A stretch of 31,106 nt of DNA, from assembly GCA_934675685.1 (NCBI GenBank), contig CAKURL010000016.1, positions 1 to 31,106 of the forward strand. Reading direction: 5' to 3'. The stretch's first letter is position 1, and each line of letters opens with the position of its first letter. This document shows positions 23,601 to 31,106 of the stretch, piece by piece. The notes under the pieces were generated by a model. The model worked only from the letters and a program-made list of their open reading frames with translations, searched no databases and was not told the origin of the DNA. Both the position numbers and the translations under genes were made by a program. This DNA comes from an uncultured Candidatus Melainabacteria bacterium. GTDB taxonomy: Bacteria > Cyanobacteriota > Vampirovibrionia > Gastranaerophilales > Gastranaerophilaceae.

Positions 23601-24713
23601 ATGAGATTAAAACAACTAATTTTAAAAAATTATCGAAACTATGACGATTTTGAATATAATTTCAAAAGCAACAAGACTTTGATTATAGGGAAAAACGCCC
23701 AAGGCAAGACAAATATCCTAGAAGCGATATATTATCTTTGCGCGCTCGATTCTTCGAGAATTCGAAGAGATTTAGAATTAATTCAATTTGGGAAAGATTT
23801 TGCCCAAATCAAAGCGCAAATCTTTAAAACAGAAACGGATATCGAACTTGAAATCTTGATAAATCCTCCAAAAAACAAGGTTTTAAAGGTTAATGGCCTC
23901 AAAAAGACAAAAGCAAAAGATTTTTTAAGAGTGCTTTCCGGAGTAAATTTTTCGACTTCTGACCTTCTTTTGCTTCGAGGAGAGCCCCAAAACAGAAGAA
24001 AATGGCTAGATATGGCGATTTTTCAAGTTTATCCTCTTTATTTAGAAAAGCTCACAAAATTCAACAAAATCCGCCTTCAAAAGGCAAATTACCTTCAAAA
24101 TACGCAATTTATAGATGAAATCATGCTTGACGTTTTTAATAAACAATTAGCCACAGAATCCGCAAACGTCATCTATTTAAGAATGAAATATTTAAAAGAG
24201 CTTGAGCGCATTGCCCAAGAAAAACACGAAAAAATGGCAAAAGGAGAGCTTTTAAAGATAAAATATCAAACAATTACAGAAGAATTTTTAAACGCCAAAG
24301 AGCTCCAAGAAGTCATTTTAGAAAAATTAAACGAAGTGAAATCTGAAGAAATCAAAAAAGCGCAATGCCTAATAGGGGCGCATAGAGACGACATCGACTT
24401 TTTTATAAATGACATAAATTCTAAAAAATATGCTTCTCAAGGCCAACAAAGAACGATTGTCTTGGCCTTAAAGCTTGCAGAGCTTCAAATAATCAAAGAC
24501 AAAATCGGTCAAACCCCTTTGCTTTTGTTAGACGACGTTTTAGCGGAATTAGACAACAACCGCCAAAACTATTTATTAGAAGCAATCGAAGAGGACATTC
24601 AAATGATTATAACGAGCGTGGACACTCTTGCTTTTGAAGAAAGTTTTTTAGAAAATGTAGATATAATAAGAATTAGCCAAGGAAAAATAATAGATGAAAA
24701 AAACGATAATTAA
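23601..24713 (+). CDS. recF: DNA replication and repair protein RecF
   Basis: This 370-residue SMC-like ATPase works with RecO and RecR to load RecA at single-strand gaps. The N-terminus LKQLILKNYRNYDDFEYNF is characteristic. Walker A is GKNAQGKT (30-37). The ABC-type signature ASQGQQRTIVLALKLAEL and Walker B LLLLDDVLAELD are close to the C-terminus. Length fits the family's 360-370. It is not next to dnaA, dnaN or gyrB here, unlike in many bacteria. The last 20 nt overlap the phosphohexomutase gene. No Shine-Dalgarno precedes the ATG. Confidence 0.95.
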   Translation: MRLKQLILKNYRNYDDFEYNFKSNKTLIIGKNAQGKTNILEAIYYLCALDSSRIRRDLELIQFGKDFAQIKAQIFKTETDIELEILINPPKNKVLKVNGLKKTKAKDFLRVLSGVNFSTSDLLLLRGEPQNRRKWLDMAIFQVYPLYLEKLTKFNKIRLQKANYLQNTQFIDEIMLDVFNKQLATESANVIYLRMKYLKELERIAQEKHEKMAKGELLKIKYQTITEEFLNAKELQEVILEKLNEVKSEEIKKAQCLIGAHRDDIDFFINDINSKKYASQGQQRTIVLALKLAELQIIKDKIGQTPLLLLDDVLAELDNNRQNYLLEAIEEDIQMIITSVDTLAFEESFLENVDIIRISQGKIIDEKNDN

Positions 24714-26076
24714 ATTTGGAACAGATGGTTTTAGAGGAATAATCGCAAAAGATTTCACTTTTGAAACAGTAGAAAGAATTATAAAAGCAATTGCGCTTTA
24801 TATAAGAAGCTTAAACACAGATAAAAACACGATTATAGTGGGCTTTGACCCGAGGTTTATGGCGAGTGATTTTGCAAAATTCTCAGCTGAACTTTTAAAA
24901 AGCTTTGGTTTCAATGTCGTTTTGTCCTCTTGCGTTGTGCCGACGCCTATTGTTGCATATAGTGCAAAATATTACCCAAATTCCATAGGCGCAATTATGC
25001 TCACAGCCTCGCACAATCCAAAAGAATATCAAGGAATAAAATTCATTCCAAACTACGCAGGCCCAGCCACAAAAGAAATCACAGATAAAATTTTAGAATT
25101 TTTAGATAAAGATATTGAAGAAAAAAACGACGGAAAAATCTCAATAGAAAGGCTAGATGAGGATTATATCAAGCATTTAGAAAACATTATAGATTTTGAA
25201 ACGATTAAAAAAGCAAATTTAAAAATCATCTATGACGGGCTTTATTCTTCTTCAATCGGCTATTTTGATAAAATCTTAGATAAACATGGAATTGAATATA
25301 AATCTTTTAACATGTACCATTCAAGCGACTTTGGGGGAGGTTTACCGGAACCAAAGGAAAAATTCTTGAAACACAAAGAAAAAGGTTTTGTTGTAGTCGC
25401 AAATGACGGCGACGCGGATAGATATGGCGTTTTAGATGAACTTGGAGAATATATTTCTCCAAACATCGTGCTTTCTATGCTTTTAAAATATTTGGTTCAA
25501 AAAAAAGCTAAGATGGGAAAAATGATAAAAACTGTGGGTGTATCTAATTTAGTCGACGTTGTGGCTAAAAAATTGAATGTTGAAACAATAACCACTCCTG
25601 TGGGCTTTAAATGGCTCGGGGAAAAAATGCGCCAAGAAAAAACAATCTTGGCAGGAGAAGACTCAGGAGGGTTATCCATAGGGGAGCATATCCCAGAAAA
25701 AGACGGGCTTTTAGCCAATTTTTTAATCCTTGAGATGATGGCAAAAGAAAACAAGACTTTAAATGAATTGAAAAAAGAAATCTTAAAATTTGCAAATTGC
25801 GAATTTTTCACAGACAGAGTGGATTTGAAGCTCGATTGCGACCAAAAAATCAAAGAAATTATGGAAAAATTTTCTTCTTTTTCAAAAATCGCAAATCTAG
25901 AAGTCAAAGAAAAATCTACAATTGACGGCATAAAATTCTTCTTAGGCGAAAACAAGCTCACTTCTCTTTTGATAAGAAAATCAGGCACAGAAGCACTTTT
26001 GAGGTTTTATATTGAGTCAGAAAAAACTGAAAATATAGAAAAAGTCAAAGATTTCATACATTCAACTTGCCCATAA
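24694..26076 (+). CDS. phosphoglucomutase/phosphomannomutase family
   Basis: This 460-residue alpha-D-phosphohexomutase interconverts 1- and 6-phosphosugars. Four landmarks are seen: TASHNP with phosphoserine Ser106 (104-109), the metal loop DGDADR (238-243), the sugar loop GEDSGG (321-326), and the phosphate site RKSGTEALLRFY near the C-terminus. GEDSGGLSIGEHIPEKDG resembles glucose/mannose mutases more than GlmM, whose sugar loop is GEQSGH, so I do not call it GlmM. It would feed the glycogen chemistry represented by the debranching enzyme. It overlaps the recF end by 20 nt, with AAGGA about 11 nt before its ATG. Confidence 0.9.
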   Translation: MKKTIIKFGTDGFRGIIAKDFTFETVERIIKAIALYIRSLNTDKNTIIVGFDPRFMASDFAKFSAELLKSFGFNVVLSSCVVPTPIVAYSAKYYPNSIGAIMLTASHNPKEYQGIKFIPNYAGPATKEITDKILEFLDKDIEEKNDGKISIERLDEDYIKHLENIIDFETIKKANLKIIYDGLYSSSIGYFDKILDKHGIEYKSFNMYHSSDFGGGLPEPKEKFLKHKEKGFVVVANDGDADRYGVLDELGEYISPNIVLSMLLKYLVQKKAKMGKMIKTVGVSNLVDVVAKKLNVETITTPVGFKWLGEKMRQEKTILAGEDSGGLSIGEHIPEKDGLLANFLILEMMAKENKTLNELKKEILKFANCEFFTDRVDLKLDCDQKIKEIMEKFSSFSKIANLEVKEKSTIDGIKFFLGENKLTSLLIRKSGTEALLRFYIESEKTENIEKVKDFIHSTCP

Positions 26077-26157
26077 ATCCTTTTGGCAACTTATTTACAA
26101 AACTCAATAATGGTGTTAAAATATAGTATATTTGTGGAATAGTCTAACTATTAGCAA

Positions 26158-26175
26158 AACTATAAGGATATAGTT
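26158..26175 (+). promoter_or_regulatory. AGGA-centred dyad upstream of fliD
   Basis: AACTATA-AGGA-TATAGTT has perfect 7-bp arms and contains the exact 12-mer TATAAGGATATA (26161-26172) found twice before the EF-hand gene. It lies 24 nt before the 12-mer's gene start when measured from the 12-mer, so AGGA here is not the Shine-Dalgarno; that is the AAGGA at 26185-26189. Confidence 0.5.
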
Positions 26176-26196
26176 TCAAAAGAAAAGGATTTAGAA

Positions 26197-27984
26197 ATGC
26201 CAACTACAACGATTACAGGTATTGGTTCTGGGTTTGATATAGACAGCTGGGTGTCGCAGTTAGTTGCTGCAAAAAAAAGCTCTACAGTCACTCCGCTTCA
26301 AACAAAATTAGACAAATTAAATTCTAAAAACACAGCCTTAGACAGCTTAGAAACTAAATTTAAATCTTTAAAAAGCTCGCTTGAGACTTTCACAAAGACC
26401 TTATATGGCTATTCTGACGACATGTGGGCAAAGACTTCCATCACGTCTTCAAATGATTCTTATGCGACAGCAACTTCCACAGGCTCCGTTGCTTCCGGAA
26501 GCATAAATCTTGAAATCGAACAAATCGCGACTGCGACAAGCGCCAAAAGCGCAAATTCCCTAGGTGTCGTAAATAGCGAAAATGCTGATTCTGTTTTGTT
26601 TAAAGATATCGCAAACGGGCTCGCTAAGACAGGAACATTTTCTTTATTTTTAAACAACAAAGAATATCAAATAGATATCACAGACGAGGACACTTTTGGC
26701 TCAATTAAAGACAAAATTGAAGCTCAAAACGACAAACTCAAAATGGATATCAACGACGACGGCACAATTAAAATCTATTCCACAGATGAAAATGCAAGCC
26801 TTGTTTTGGGCTCAAATGGCGACAAATCAAACTTTGCTTCTGTTTTAAAATTAAACAAAGAAGAAGGCAAAACAAATTCATACTCAAGCGGCGGCTATTC
26901 AATTTCCACCTTTAATGCAGACAAAAGCTTCGGGAGTGGAAACTCGGGCCTTGGCGATATAAAATTCGAAGAAGGAAGCAAAATCACAATCAACGGTGTC
27001 GATTTTGATGTAGATGAAAACACAACAATAAACAAGCTCATCTCCAAAATTAACGGCAACTCTGACGTAAACGCAAAAGCTTCTTATGATTCTTTAACAA
27101 ACAAATTTATCTTAACTTCTACTCAAACTGGGCAATATAACATAAGTTTAGGAGAAGAAGGCACTAATTTATTACAAAAATTAGGCTTAACAGAAGATGA
27201 CGGCGAAGGCGGAGAAAAGCTAAAAGACGGCTCTCAAACCCTTGGGCAAAATGCTATCGCTTATGTAAACGGAAACAAAGTAGTTTCTGCTTCAAACACA
27301 ATCACAGGCGAATCTTCTGGGATTTCCAATTTATCTGTCACAATCAAAAAACCAACAAGCACATATTCAGGCGACGACAAAGCAGAAAAAAATATCACTT
27401 TAGACATCGAGCCTGACTATACAAGTGTCAAAGATGCACTAAAAACGTTTGTTAACGCTTATAACGATGTTGTGACAACTACAAAATCTGCAATCGCTTC
27501 AGATGGCTCCATTGGGACAGATTCAAGCTTGAATTCCATTTTAGCTCAATTAAGAGGAATTACCTCTATGGTGGGCAAAAACGATGGGTCGTTATCTATG
27601 TTGTCTGAAATTGGGATATCTACAACAAACACAGATACCTCGAAACTTTCTATTGACGACACAAAACTGGAAAAAGCCTTAAAAGAAAACTTTGACTCAG
27701 TTAAAGCGCTTTTGTCTGACGGAAAAGAATCAAAAGTGGATAACGGCTTATTTGATAGGCTTTTAACAAACGTAAGCGACGCACTAGATTCTTCTAAAGG
27801 CTATTTTGCAAACAAATCCACAAGTATCGATTCTCAAATCACTTCCTTGAACAAAAGAATAGAGCGCGCAAACACCTTGCTTACAAGCTATCAAACAAGA
27901 ATTACAAAACAATTCAACAACATGGATAGCATAATGTCCTCTCTAAGTTCGCAATTAAGCGCATTCCAATCATATTTTGGCTAA
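26197..27984 (+). CDS. fliD: flagellar filament cap protein FliD
   Basis: This 595-residue FliD caps the filament tip and inserts flagellin subunits. The N-terminal FliD_N domain begins ITGIGSGFDIDSWVSQLVAA (6-25) and continues with a coiled region. The FliD_C part includes DVVTTTKSAIASDGS and ends with the heptad-rich SLNKRIERANTLLTSYQTR and SQLSAFQSYFG. The middle is a Ser/Thr/Asn-rich head. Length is within the family range. It stands alone here, without fliS or flagellin next to it, and is convergent with rlmN, 6 nt away. AAGGA is the Shine-Dalgarno. Confidence 0.95.
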   Translation: MPTTTITGIGSGFDIDSWVSQLVAAKKSSTVTPLQTKLDKLNSKNTALDSLETKFKSLKSSLETFTKTLYGYSDDMWAKTSITSSNDSYATATSTGSVASGSINLEIEQIATATSAKSANSLGVVNSENADSVLFKDIANGLAKTGTFSLFLNNKEYQIDITDEDTFGSIKDKIEAQNDKLKMDINDDGTIKIYSTDENASLVLGSNGDKSNFASVLKLNKEEGKTNSYSSGGYSISTFNADKSFGSGNSGLGDIKFEEGSKITINGVDFDVDENTTINKLISKINGNSDVNAKASYDSLTNKFILTSTQTGQYNISLGEEGTNLLQKLGLTEDDGEGGEKLKDGSQTLGQNAIAYVNGNKVVSASNTITGESSGISNLSVTIKKPTSTYSGDDKAEKNITLDIEPDYTSVKDALKTFVNAYNDVVTTTKSAIASDGSIGTDSSLNSILAQLRGITSMVGKNDGSLSMLSEIGISTTNTDTSKLSIDDTKLEKALKENFDSVKALLSDGKESKVDNGLFDRLLTNVSDALDSSKGYFANKSTSIDSQITSLNKRIERANTLLTSYQTRITKQFNNMDSIMSSLSSQLSAFQSYFG

Positions 27985-27990
27985 AGAAAA

Positions 27991-29049
27991 CTATTTTTTT
28001 AAAGCTTTTCCTGCCAATTGACCGCAAGCTGCGTCTATATCAGCTCCGCGCTCTAGGCGAATTGTGACTTTTTTTCCTGTTGATTCTAAAAGATATTTAA
28101 ATTTTAACATATCTTTCTTATTTGGCTTTTTAAAATCCGTCTCGTCCACTGCGTTATAAGGGATTAAGTTGATGTTACATTTAATGCCATCTAAAAATTC
28201 AATTAATTCTTTTGCGCATTGAACGGTGTCATTTAAGCCACCCAACAAAATATATTCTATTGTAATTCTATCTTTTGTTGCTTTGTTGAATTCGATTAAA
28301 GCTTTTTTGATTTCTTCAATATTATATTTTTTCTCAATCGGCATTACTTGTTCTCTGATTTTGTGATTTGGCGCATGAAGAGAAATCGCAAGAGTAGGCA
28401 CAAGCTCGTTTTTCGCTAATTCAAGGATTTTAGGCACAATCCCTGAAGTGGATAAAGTCATTCTCCTGATTGAAATTTGAAGATTTTTATTTATTAAATA
28501 AAGGGCTTTTTTGATATTTGAAAAATTGTCTAAAGGTTCTCCTTGGCCCATAAAAACTACATTTGTAACTTTTAAATTTGTATCTTGTTGGCATAATAAT
28601 ATTTGAGAAACGATTTCGTGCGCTTCAAGGTTTCTTTTAAAACCATTTTTCCCTGTCGCACAAAATTTACACCCCATTTTGCAGCCAATTTGGCTTGAAA
28701 CGCACATAGAGAGGTTGCTTCTGTTGTCAAAGCGCATTAAAACAGCTTCTGCACACAAACCATCACTATATTCTATTAAATATTTAATAGTGCCGTCTAA
28801 AGAAATCTGGCGAAGCTTGATTTTACAATCTAAAATTTCGCAATTTTCCTTCAAGAATTCTCTGAATTCTTTTTTGACATCTGTCATATCGTCAAAGCTT
28901 GCCGCGTTTTTTGCCCAAATCCAAGAAAAAATCTGCTGAGCTCTGAATTTTTTCTCGCCTTTTTCTTGAATAAATTCTTCTAATTCTTTTAAAGAAAGCT
29001 TAGAGAGGACTGTTTTTTTGTTTGAAGTTGTTTCAATATTATTTTCCAT
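27991..29049 (-). CDS. rlmN: 23S rRNA/tRNA adenine C2-methyltransferase RlmN
   Basis: This 352-residue radical-SAM enzyme methylates C2 of A2503 in 23S rRNA and A37 in some tRNAs. The iron-sulfur motif CKMGCKFC gives C123, C127 and C130. The C-terminal Cys342 in DAACGQLAG is the one that forms the covalent RNA adduct, and C116 lies just before the cluster motif. Other family segments are GQGEPLDNF and TLAISLHAPN. No Shine-Dalgarno is seen before the ATG; a TATAGT/TAGTAT run lies 9-11 nt upstream. It is divergent from the UPF0173 gene. Confidence 0.95.
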   Translation of the reverse strand: MENNIETTSNKKTVLSKLSLKELEEFIQEKGEKKFRAQQIFSWIWAKNAASFDDMTDVKKEFREFLKENCEILDCKIKLRQISLDGTIKYLIEYSDGLCAEAVLMRFDNRSNLSMCVSSQIGCKMGCKFCATGKNGFKRNLEAHEIVSQILLCQQDTNLKVTNVVFMGQGEPLDNFSNIKKALYLINKNLQISIRRMTLSTSGIVPKILELAKNELVPTLAISLHAPNHKIREQVMPIEKKYNIEEIKKALIEFNKATKDRITIEYILLGGLNDTVQCAKELIEFLDGIKCNINLIPYNAVDETDFKKPNKKDMLKFKYLLESTGKKVTIRLERGADIDAACGQLAGKALKK

Positions 29050-29113
29050 ATTTAAATAATACTATAAATGCGCTAAAATAAAAAAGAAATAGCTTAAAAA
29101 AACAAGAGGAAAA

Positions 29114-29788
29114 ATGAAAATAAAATATTTAGGACACAGCGCTTTTGAAATTTTAACTAAAAAAGAAAACAAAGAATACAAAATCTTATTCGACCCTTTT
29201 TTAATAAAAGCGCCTGATTACGACTATTCTGATACCGATTTTATTTTTCTCTCCCATGGCCACCAAGACCACCTAGGCTCTGCCATTGAAATTTCTAAAA
29301 AAACAAATGCGAAAATAATAGCTATTTTTGAACTTGCAAACTATTGTATCTCAAAAGGTGCAAAAAACTCTCTTTCTTGCTCTTTTGGCTCTTGGCTAAA
29401 TTTTCCTTTCGGAAAAGCGATTTTAGTTTTTGCAAGCCATTCATCTAGCGCAGATGGCGAATATTTAGGAAATCCTTGCGGTTTTATTTTAAAGCTCGAA
29501 GACAAAACTATCTATTTTGCAGGGGACACTGGGCTTTTTTCCGACATGAAAATGTTTAAAGAGCTATATAAACCCGATATTTCAATTTTGCCCATAGGCG
29601 GCACCTATACTATGGATATAGAACACGCTAAAATCGCCTCATCTTGGCTAGATTCTTCTATTATCATTCCAATGCATTATAATACGTTTGACGCTATAAA
29701 AGTCGATATCGAAGAATTTAAAAAAGAAATAAATTCAATAGGAAAAACTCCTTTGGTTCTTGAAATTTCAAAAAACAAGGAGTTTTGA
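29114..29788 (+). CDS. UPF0173 metal-dependent hydrolase
   Basis: This 224-residue metallo-beta-lactamase-fold protein is of the UPF0173/UlaG-like group. The N-terminus MKIKYLGHSAFEI and ligands LSHGHQDHLG (H48, H50, D52, H53), ASHSS, FAGDTGLF and MHYNTF fit the family. GGTYTMDIEHA corresponds to the family's usual GGxxTMxxxxA segment. The physiological substrate is unknown. AGAGGA is the Shine-Dalgarno. It is divergent from rlmN and convergent with rubrerythrin. Confidence 0.9.
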   Translation: MKIKYLGHSAFEILTKKENKEYKILFDPFLIKAPDYDYSDTDFIFLSHGHQDHLGSAIEISKKTNAKIIAIFELANYCISKGAKNSLSCSFGSWLNFPFGKAILVFASHSSSADGEYLGNPCGFILKLEDKTIYFAGDTGLFSDMKMFKELYKPDISILPIGGTYTMDIEHAKIASSWLDSSIIIPMHYNTFDAIKVDIEEFKKEINSIGKTPLVLEISKNKEF

Positions 29789-29808
29789 AGCTAAATTAAT
29801 TTTTAAAA

Positions 29809-30345
29809 TTAATAATTTTTACAATTTAAAAAGAAATAATTTTGGCTATGTTCGCACACTGGGCATTTTTCCGGAGCTTCTTTTGCCAAAATTTGAAAGC
29901 CGCATTTTGAGCACTCCCAAAGGCTTTTTTCATTTTTTTGAAAAACTTCGTTATTCAAAATGTTATCTAAAAGCTTAGAATACCTTTCGTCGTGCGTTTT
30001 TTCGATGCTTTGAACCAAAGAAAACAACCTTGAAATGTGGTCAAAACCTTCTTCTTTTGCTGTTTCAGAGAATTCTTTATACATAGAAGTCCACTCATAG
30101 CGCTCATTTTCCACTGCATTTTTAAGGTTTTCTTTTGTGTTTTTGATTTCTCCATATAAAAGCTTGAACCAAATTTTCGCGTGCTCTTTTTCGTTGTTCG
30201 ACGTTTCTTCAAAGATTTTTGCAATTTGCTCAAAGCCATCTTTTCTTGCTTTCTTTGCGAAATATTGATATTTGTTTGCTGCGATAGATTCGCCCTGAAG
30301 CGCTTTTAAAAGATTTTCTTTTGTTTTTGAATTTTCAAATTTCAT
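29809..30345 (-). CDS. rbr: rubrerythrin
   Basis: This 178-residue non-haem iron peroxidase reduces hydrogen peroxide in anaerobes. The four-helix domain supplies the di-iron ligands Glu19, the ExxH pair Glu52/His55, a Glu near 79 and the second ExxH pair Glu115/His118. The C-terminal rubredoxin-like domain has WECSKCGF (C145, C148) and EKCPVCEH (C161, C164) for one iron. GGAG is the Shine-Dalgarno. Its presence supports an anaerobic lifestyle under oxygen stress. Upstream, TTTGA and TCAAA flank an A-run near 30371-30386 and could be an operator, but the evidence is slight. Confidence 0.95.
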   Translation of the reverse strand: MKFENSKTKENLLKALQGESIAANKYQYFAKKARKDGFEQIAKIFEETSNNEKEHAKIWFKLLYGEIKNTKENLKNAVENERYEWTSMYKEFSETAKEEGFDHISRLFSLVQSIEKTHDERYSKLLDNILNNEVFQKNEKSLWECSKCGFQILAKEAPEKCPVCEHSQNYFFLNCKNY

Positions 30346-30520
30346 TTTTTTCTCCTTTATTTAAATATTTTGAAAAAAATCAAATTTTTTCTATTAGCCA
30401 CACTAGCTATTTTGACTTTCGCTTAAAAAACATTAAGACTAAACCAAATGGTGTATTTTTTATTTTTTTAATGAAGAAAAAATAAATTTCGCCGTTTCAC
30501 AAATAAAAAAGGAACAGAAA

Positions 30521-31106
30521 ATGAAACTCGTAGCCGGAATAAATCTAGATGGACACGGAATGGCGCAATCCCTAAACGCAATGCAGACAAGCATGGACGT
30601 CATGGGAGTGTTTGGCGAAAATATTTTAGGCTTCGACAAAGTTGGATATCAAAAAAAAGAAGCGGTTATTTCTTCTTTTGCAGAATATATTGGCCCAGAA
30701 GCTCTTTCATACACGACAGACGACCAAGTGGGTAGACTTGTCATGACAGAAAAACCGCTCGATTTGGCTTTAAGCGAAAAAGGGTATTTCCAAGTTTTAA
30801 ATAAAGATGGAACACTTGAGCTCACTCGAGACGGAAGATTTCAATTGAACAAAGAAGGAGAGCTTTTGACCCAAACAGGGCAGAAGGTCTTATCTAATTC
30901 CGGTATGCCGATTGTTTTTTCTGATTTACCTGAAAGCTTGGATAAAATAAAAATCGGGCTAGATGGCAGAATTGGTGTCTTTGACGAGAAAAAACGAGGT
31001 TTAGTCCACCAAGCAACTATAGGGGTCGTGAGTTCTGAGGGCAATTTGTTAAACACAAATTGCGTGCGCCAAGGATACACGGAAAGCTCAAACATTCAAC
31101 TTCACC
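30521..31106 (+). CDS. flagellar rod/hook-basal body protein (FlgF/FlgG-like), cut by the window edge
   Basis: The first 195 codons of a flagellar basal-body rod protein are present, and the frame runs off the right edge. The FlgF/FlgG core is clear: DLALSEKGYFQVLNKDG (about 81-97), ELTRDGRFQLNKEGELLTQTG (100-120) and, near the end, RQGYTESSNIQ. The N-terminus is unusual: where family members have NNLANxxTxGYK, this one reads ENILGFDKVGYQKK (33-46), and its first residues do not follow the usual hydrophobic start. FlgF or FlgG is likely, but not resolved. AAGGA is a good Shine-Dalgarno, 7 nt before ATG. Confidence 0.82.
   Translation, partial: MKLVAGINLDGHGMAQSLNAMQTSMDVMGVFGENILGFDKVGYQKKEAVISSFAEYIGPEALSYTTDDQVGRLVMTEKPLDLALSEKGYFQVLNKDGTLELTRDGRFQLNKEGELLTQTGQKVLSNSGMPIVFSDLPESLDKIKIGLDGRIGVFDEKKRGLVHQATIGVVSSEGNLLNTNCVRQGYTESSNIQLH

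Noticed and set aside
29795..29813. ATTAATTTT-T-AAAATTAAT as a terminator between UPF0173 and rubrerythrin genes
   Set aside because: The arms are A/T only with a one-base centre, too weak to form a stable terminator stem in RNA; it may be chance in AT-rich DNA.
1..31106. CRISPR arrays, tRNA or rRNA genes, insertion sequences, phage genes
   Set aside because: I found no regularly spaced repeats, no transposase or integrase frames and no cloverleaf or rRNA-like sequence in the gaps, which are all shorter than 300 bases.

Overview
The window is AT-rich bacterial DNA, densely packed with genes on both strands. It carries flagellar genes (flgE, flgD, fliK, fliJ, fliD and a rod gene cut by the right edge), a pilT-type motor ATPase, a membrane pyrophosphatase, recF, rlmN, rubrerythrin, and DUF1015, DUF815 and SpoIID-domain proteins. 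This mix of housekeeping genes with oxygen protection by rubrerythrin fits an anaerobic, low-GC, flagellated bacterium. Candidatus Gastranaerophilales (Melainabacteria/Vampirovibrionia) is my best guess. That placement is inferred from gene content, not measured. I see no tRNA, rRNA, CRISPR array, insertion sequence or prophage.

Layout. 1-4366: a secreted SpoIID-domain protein (minus), a small unknown protein overlapping a glyoxalase-II-like metallo-hydrolase, an ABC-F ATPase with a decayed second nucleotide site, and a two-EF-hand protein (minus). 4538-7018: a membrane pyrophosphatase of a divergent, probably K+-independent type, closed by a terminator. 7130-11904: a 68-residue orphan, then a minus-strand operon DUF1015 > glycogen-debranching GH13 enzyme > DUF815 AAA ATPase. 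12177-14229: an Ala/Gly-rich protein resembling the central part of polymorphic toxins, then pilT (minus). 14330-16679: a compact PHP phosphoesterase and a long TPR protein, both apparently translated from leaderless messages. 16795-23536: a minus-strand run pfkB-type kinase > rqcP > fliJ > fliK > flgD > flgE, joining ribosome quality control to hook assembly. 23601-26076: recF overlapping a phosphohexomutase gene. 26197-31106: fliD, rlmN (minus), a UPF0173 metallo-hydrolase, rubrerythrin (minus) and the start of a divergent flagellar rod gene.

How the parts relate. FlgD (hook scaffold), FlgE (hook), FliK (hook length control), FliJ (export chaperone/ATPase cofactor), FliD (filament cap) and the FlgF/FlgG-like protein (rod) all belong to one machine, but the genes are dispersed among housekeeping genes. 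Two chromosomal signals stand out. One is a dyad with the Shine-Dalgarno tetramer AGGA at its centre (core TATAAGGATATA), found twice before the EF-hand gene and once before fliD, with a weaker version at flgD. The other is an AT-rich block shared by the regions upstream of the 68-residue orphan and the Ala/Gly-rich protein. Several genes lack any Shine-Dalgarno sequence, and some of these have a -10-like hexamer 7-8 nt before the ATG, which suggests leaderless transcripts.
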